From positions 1-64,000 of the forward strand of contig JALFNK010000014.1 of assembly GCA_022782405.1 (NCBI GenBank): a stretch of 64,000 bases of DNA, given 5' to 3'. A program made the position numbers and the translations under genes. The stretch is from Alistipes sp. GTDB lineage: Bacteria > Bacteroidota > Bacteroidia > Bacteroidales > Rikenellaceae. This document shows, one piece after another, positions 60,340 to 64,000 of the stretch. Numbering within the stretch: position 1 is the first letter of the stretch; every line of letters starts with the position of its first letter. Under the pieces are notes generated by a model. The model did no database searches, had not been told where the DNA came from, and saw only the letters and a program-made list of their open reading frames with translations.

Positions 60340-61181
60340 ATCATACGGGGTTTTTCGAAGAGGTCCCTGCGGAGGATCGTGCCGGTATAGCGCTCCTCAT
60401 CCAGCATGCGGATGACCTCCTCCGCGGCGTGTTCGTATATTTCGAAATAGAGCCGGCCTCCGGGGCGGAGCATCCTCTGCCCGGCACGGGCAATGGCGCG
60501 GTAGAAGCGGATGCGGTCGTCGTCCGGCACGAATAGGGCCAGTGCGGGCTCATGGTCGCGAACATTGGTGTGCATCCCGGCCCGGTCGCTCTCGGGAACG
60601 TAGGGCGGATTCGATACCAGTACGTCGAACGGTTCTGGAAAGGCCTCCGCAAGCTCTTTCAGGGCATCCGCACGGCGGAATACGACCCTTGCTCCCAGCT
60701 CTAGGGCATTTCCCGCAGCTACCTCCAGCGCCCGATCCGAAATGTCGGCGGCATAGACCTCCGCGTCGGGTATCTCGAGAGCCAGCGTTGCGGCGATGCA
60801 ACCGCTGCCCGTGCCGATGTCGAGCATTCGGACCGGGCCTTTTTCGTCGTGTGCGATCCAGGCGACCAGCTCCTCGGTTTCGGGCCGGGGAATCAATACG
60901 CCTTCGCCCACGCGGAAGCGGCGGCCGTAAAATTCGGCCTCACCCAGCAGGTATTGCAGCGGTTCTCCGGCTTCGAGCCGCCGGGCGGCCGCCTCAAGTA
61001 CGGTTTCGGCGGTGCCTCCGTCCTTCGGCGTGAACGGTGCATCGGGATCGGCCACCAGCGCCGAGCGGGATATGCCCGCCAAATGGGCGACAGTCGCACG
61101 GGCGATGCTGCGCGCTTCATCGGTTTCGTAGAGGGGTATGAGCCGCTCCGTCAGGATATGGATGGCTTCCCGGCGTGTCAT
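60318..61181 (-). CDS. prmC: Release-factor glutamine methyltransferase
   Basis: 287 residues. N-terminal helical domain, then a class I SAM-methyltransferase fold with DIGTGSGCIAATLAL (about 117-131) and the catalytic NPPYVPE (about 188-194). It methylates the GGQ glutamine of RF1/RF2. The ATG at 61181 overlaps the aroC stop by 4 bases (ATGA); an earlier Met at 61196 is possible. A frame open upstream is an out-of-frame reading of aroC. Confidence 0.93.
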   Translation of the reverse strand: MTRREAIHILTERLIPLYETDEARSIARATVAHLAGISRSALVADPDAPFTPKDGGTAETVLEAAARRLEAGEPLQYLLGEAEFYGRRFRVGEGVLIPRPETEELVAWIAHDEKGPVRMLDIGTGSGCIAATLALEIPDAEVYAADISDRALEVAAGNALELGARVVFRRADALKELAEAFPEPFDVLVSNPPYVPESDRAGMHTNVRDHEPALALFVPDDDRIRFYRAIARAGQRMLRPGGRLYFEIYEHAAEEVIRMLDEERYTGTILRRDLFEKPRMICSKKSR

Positions 61182-62164
61182 GAGCGGCAGCGGCATAACA
61201 GATCGGCCAGGGCGATGGCCACGGCGGCTTCGACGACCACGGCGGCGCGCAGGGCGATGCAGGCGTCGTGGCGGCCGCGGATGACGAGCGGCTGCATGCT
61301 GTCCGTCGCCAGATCGTAGGTCAGCTGTTCGCGGGCGATGCTCGGCGTGGGTTTTATGACGGCCCGGACGACGAGCGGATTGCCCGTTATGATGCCGCCG
61401 TTGATTCCACCGTCGTGGTTGGTAACCGTGAGCCCCGCAACATCCACGATGCGGTCGTTGTACTCCGAACCGCGCATGCGGGCGGCGGCGAATCCGCTGC
61501 CGAATTCGACGCCCTTGACCGCCGGAACGGAGAAGAGCGCATGGGCGATCATGCTCTCTGCCGAGTCGAAAAACGGTTCGCCGAGTGCCCCGGGCAGCCC
61601 TTCGACACAGCATTCCACGATGCCGCCGACCGAATCCCGGTCGTTACGGGCTGCGGTGATGACCTCCTCGAAGCGTGCGGGGTCGGTGCAACCGCCGACT
61701 TCGGTCAACCGGGTCGTGAAGCTGACGCGCTCCCGGAACATCTTTTTGGCCACGACACCCGCGGCGACGAGCGCCACGGTGATACGTCCCGAAAAGTGTC
61801 CGCCGCCGCGCGGGTCGTTGAATCCTCCGAATTTGCGACGGGCGATCTTGTCGGCGTGCGAAGGCCGGTAGTGGGTTGTCAGGTTGCTGTAATCTTCGGA
61901 TCGGATGTCCGTGTTCTCGAATTCTATGGTCAGCGGAGCTCCCGTGGTGAAACCTTCGTATACGCCCGAAACGATTTTCGGAAGGTCGGCTTCGCGGCGG
62001 GCCGTCGTTCCAGCGGCACCGCTGCGCCGACGCTCCAGATCTGCCGTAAAATCCTCCTCCGAAAGCGGAATTCCGTGTGGCACGCCGTCGAGCGTGACGC
62101 CGATCTGTTTGCCGTGCGACTCTCCCCAGATCGAGAGCCGGAAATGGACGCCGAATTGATTCAT
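61178..62164 (-). CDS. aroC: Chorismate synthase
   Basis: 328 residues, about 30 shorter than E. coli AroC (361). FMN- and substrate-binding motifs are present: GESHGKQIGVTLDG (about 14-27), RPSHADKIARRKFGG (about 99-113), RGGGHFSGRIT, and NHDGGINGGI near the C-terminus. It completes the shikimate pathway. Sixty-nine bases after aroA and 4 overlapping with prmC. Confidence 0.94.
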   Translation of the reverse strand: MNQFGVHFRLSIWGESHGKQIGVTLDGVPHGIPLSEEDFTADLERRRSGAAGTTARREADLPKIVSGVYEGFTTGAPLTIEFENTDIRSEDYSNLTTHYRPSHADKIARRKFGGFNDPRGGGHFSGRITVALVAAGVVAKKMFRERVSFTTRLTEVGGCTDPARFEEVITAARNDRDSVGGIVECCVEGLPGALGEPFFDSAESMIAHALFSVPAVKGVEFGSGFAAARMRGSEYNDRIVDVAGLTVTNHDGGINGGIITGNPLVVRAVIKPTPSIAREQLTYDLATDSMQPLVIRGRHDACIALRAAVVVEAAVAIALADLLCRCRS

Positions 62165-62233
62165 GACATGTCGTTTGTTCGTTTGACCTTCAACCTTTTG
62201 CCGGATCCTTGTATTCCTGATCTGCCGGCCGTT

Positions 62234-63478
62234 TCAGATGCGGACCTGCTCGAGCGCCTTGAAAAATTCCGGATAACTCTTGGCCACGCTTTCGGCGCCG
62301 CGGACCGTAACGGCGCCATCGGCCCGCAGTGCGGCGACGGCCAGCGACATGGCCATGCGGTGGTCGTTGTGACTTTGGACGCAGGCGCTGCGGACCGCTC
62401 CGCCGCGGATCTTCATCACGTTCTCTTCGGAAGTGTCCACTTCGATGCCCAGCTGGGCATACTCGTCGCGTATGGCCTCGGCACGGTTGCACTCCTTGTA
62501 GGTCAGGCGCGATGTACCGTGCAGAATGCTCACTCCATCGGCAGCGGCGGCCAAGGCAGCCAGGGCAGGGAAGAGGTCGGGGCAGTTCGTGGCGTCGAAT
62601 TCGAAGGCATGTAACGGACGGTGCGCCGCCGTTACCGTGTCTCTCTCGTGGATCACAGCGGCTCCGGCCCGCGCCAGTGCCGTGCAGATAACCGTGTCGG
62701 CCTGTTTGGAGAGCATCGAAACGTTGCGTACGGTGATCTCTCCGGCCGTGGCGCCCAATACCAGCAGCATCGCAGCGGCGCTCCAGTCTCCCTCGATGGC
62801 GAAGTCTGCGGCTTCATAATGTTGCCCTCCGGGAATGTAGAACTCCTCGTAATCGCGCTGGCTGATCTCGATGCCGAACCGCTCGGCGGTGTCCAGCGTC
62901 ATATCTAAATAAGGTGTCGATACGGCTCTGCGGACATAGAGCGTCGTATCCTCCGCGGCCCGTGGCAGGGAGAGCAGTAATCCGGTGATGAATTGCGACG
63001 AAACGGATCCGTCCACCGTGACCTCGCCTCCGCGGATCGGCCCGCGTACCCGTATGGGAAGATGCCCTTTCGTGTCGGAGATCTCGACGCCGAGGCTTCG
63101 CAGCGGTTCGATCATCATCTGCATCGGACGGTCGAGAATCGACCCTTCACCCTCGATTCGGATCGGGGTGTCGCAGAGTGCCGCCACGGGGGTGAAGAGC
63201 CGTGTGGCCAGTCCCGATTCGCCGACATGAAGCCGGTCGCCCCGCGGACGGAGCCCGCCGCGGATGACGAGCGTCGCGGCATCCTCCTGCCGGACCTCGG
63301 CTCCGAGCGTTTCGATACAGCGGAGCGCCGAGCGGGTGTCGTTGCAGAATTCGATGTTGCGCAGATGCGATATGCCTTCGGAGAGCAGTGCCGCCGCGAG
63401 GGCACGTTGTGCGTAACTTTTCGAGCAGGGCGGCGTCAGCGCACCCTTGACGCGGCCCGGCAGAATCGTTCGGTCCAT
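62234..63478 (-). CDS. aroA: 3-phosphoshikimate 1-carboxyvinyltransferase (EPSP synthase)
   Basis: 414 residues, two inverse alpha/beta domains. The N-terminal signature (KSYAQRALAAALLSEG, about 20-35) and the C-terminal SHNDHRMAMSLAVAAL (about 374-389) are the typical EPSP synthase motifs. It makes EPSP in aromatic amino acid synthesis, the step before AroC. Three bases after lptB and 69 before aroC, in the same operon. Confidence 0.94.
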   Translation of the reverse strand: MDRTILPGRVKGALTPPCSKSYAQRALAAALLSEGISHLRNIEFCNDTRSALRCIETLGAEVRQEDAATLVIRGGLRPRGDRLHVGESGLATRLFTPVAALCDTPIRIEGEGSILDRPMQMMIEPLRSLGVEISDTKGHLPIRVRGPIRGGEVTVDGSVSSQFITGLLLSLPRAAEDTTLYVRRAVSTPYLDMTLDTAERFGIEISQRDYEEFYIPGGQHYEAADFAIEGDWSAAAMLLVLGATAGEITVRNVSMLSKQADTVICTALARAGAAVIHERDTVTAAHRPLHAFEFDATNCPDLFPALAALAAAADGVSILHGTSRLTYKECNRAEAIRDEYAQLGIEVDTSEENVMKIRGGAVRSACVQSHNDHRMAMSLAVAALRADGAVTVRGAESVAKSYPEFFKALEQVRI

Positions 63479-63481
63479 GGA

Positions 63482-64000
63482 TCAGCCGTTTTTCTGCGAA
63501 GCCTCCTTTTCGGCCGAAGCGGCGGCCTGCGCTGTTTCCGTTGCCGATGCTTCGGCCCGGGCCTGCATCTCCTCGCCCTTGCGGTTTTTCATCTCCTGGG
63601 TCAGCTGATGGCTCTTCTTGAGCTCGAAATGCTGCCCGAGATAGACTTTGCGGACCATGGGGTCGGCAGCCAGTTCCTCGGCTGTTCCGGCCTTGAGTAT
63701 CTTGCCTTCGTAGAGCAGATAGGTGCGGTCGGTGATGGCGAGCGTCTCATCCACGTTGTGGTCGGTGATGATGACGCCGATATTCTTGTGCTTGAGTGTG
63801 GCGACGATCGACTGGATGTCCTCCACGGCGATGGGGTCCACGCCGGCGAACGGTTCGTCGAGAAGGATGAATGCCGGGTTGATCGCCACGGCACGAGCGA
63901 TCTCCGTACGGCGCCGTTCGCCGCCGGAGAGCTGGATGCCCAGGCTCTTGCGGACCTTCTGCAGACGGAACTCCTCGATGAGGGCCTCGACCCGCTCCTG
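63482..64000 (-). CDS. lptB: LptB, lipopolysaccharide export ABC ATPase (C-terminal part; runs off the window)
   Basis: At least 173 residues; the 5' part, including Walker A, lies beyond the window. Seen: [14 protein letters not shown] (signature), [13 protein letters not shown] (Walker B), and [10 protein letters not shown] (His switch), with the LptB-typical [11 protein letters not shown]. It powers LPS transport with LptF/G. A C-terminal tail of about 45 residues rich in Glu, Ala and Lys follows the usual end near the [11 protein letters not shown] stretch. First readable gene of the operon ending in the M23 peptidase. Confidence 0.93.
   Translation of the reverse strand, partial: QERVEALIEEFRLQKVRKSLGIQLSGGERRRTEIARAVAINPAFILLDEPFAGVDPIAVEDIQSIVATLKHKNIGVIITDHNVDETLAITDRTYLLYEGKILKAGTAEELAADPMVRKVYLGQHFELKKSHQLTQEMKNRKGEEMQARAEASATETAQAAASAEKEASQKNG

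Noticed and set aside
1..64000. CRISPR arrays, complete insertion sequences, rRNA operons and replication origins.
   Set aside because: No regularly spaced direct repeats, transposase genes, rRNA sequence or DnaA-box clusters were seen by eye.

Overview
The window comes from a Bacteroidota (Bacteroidales) chromosome. At least twenty genes or tRNAs are preceded by the phylum-specific -7 element TAnnTTTG. The gene set is typical of a Gram-negative gut commensal: KDO transferase, LptB, LytTR/LytS pairs, LutABC, a phytase-like histidine phosphatase, NVEALA-like and six-bladed-propeller lipoproteins, and an S16 with an Ala/Glu-rich tail. The high GC content and long antisense open frames suggest an Alistipes-like member of the Rikenellaceae, but that placement is an inference.

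Layout. 1-870: end of an integrated element (DUF3871-like remnant, partial tRNA 3' end with terminator), then tRNA-Lys(CTT). 970-8.4 kb: a truncated GH2-like protein and an orphan HsdR_N-like protein, divergently arranged; a leftward operon plsY - acyl-CoA ligase - LytS-type kinase - LytTR regulator; yitT with a structured leader. 8.4-16.7 kb: miaB, DEAD-box helicase, CNNM/CBS protein, a small secreted protein, der, and a CPA2 antiporter. 17-22.2 kb: rightward run MFS transporter - OM barrel - phoH - pepD - lipid kinase. 22.3-30.4 kb: lipoproteins, yjbR, DUF1080, then leftward lutABC and cutC - transglutaminase lipoprotein - GH31. 30.5-36.7 kb: hsp20, GNAT, flavodoxin/ferredoxin protein, nitroreductase lipoprotein, Nudix, cysteine desulfidase, histidine phosphatase. 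36.9-40.1 kb: kdtA, yraN, tyrA, pepE (leftward). 40.3-46.1 kb: acpP-fabF-rnc-radC and glyS-ruvX-def (rightward). 46.2-52.9 kb: small OM barrel, ppdK, an XRE regulator plus endonuclease/exonuclease/phosphatase pair, mnmA, rimM (leftward). 53.1-56.4 kb: an accessory cluster with an NVEALA-like peptide, two propeller lipoproteins and a decayed duplicate. 56.4-58.1 kb: rpsP, tRNA-Arg(TCT) and an AT-rich patch with a small lipoprotein. 58.1-64 kb: a tightly overlapped leftward operon lptB - aroA - aroC - prmC - recX - M23 peptidase.

Most genes are housekeeping. The most unusual parts are the NVEALA-like peptide/propeller cluster with a frameshifted paralogue, the XRE-nuclease pair with an inverted repeat over its promoter, a 14-bp palindrome at the start of a small OM protein gene, the structured leader of yitT, a GH2 homologue that has lost its catalytic glutamate, and two places where tRNA 3' sequences are repeated or truncated next to accessory DNA. 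No CRISPR array, complete transposon, rRNA or replication origin was seen.
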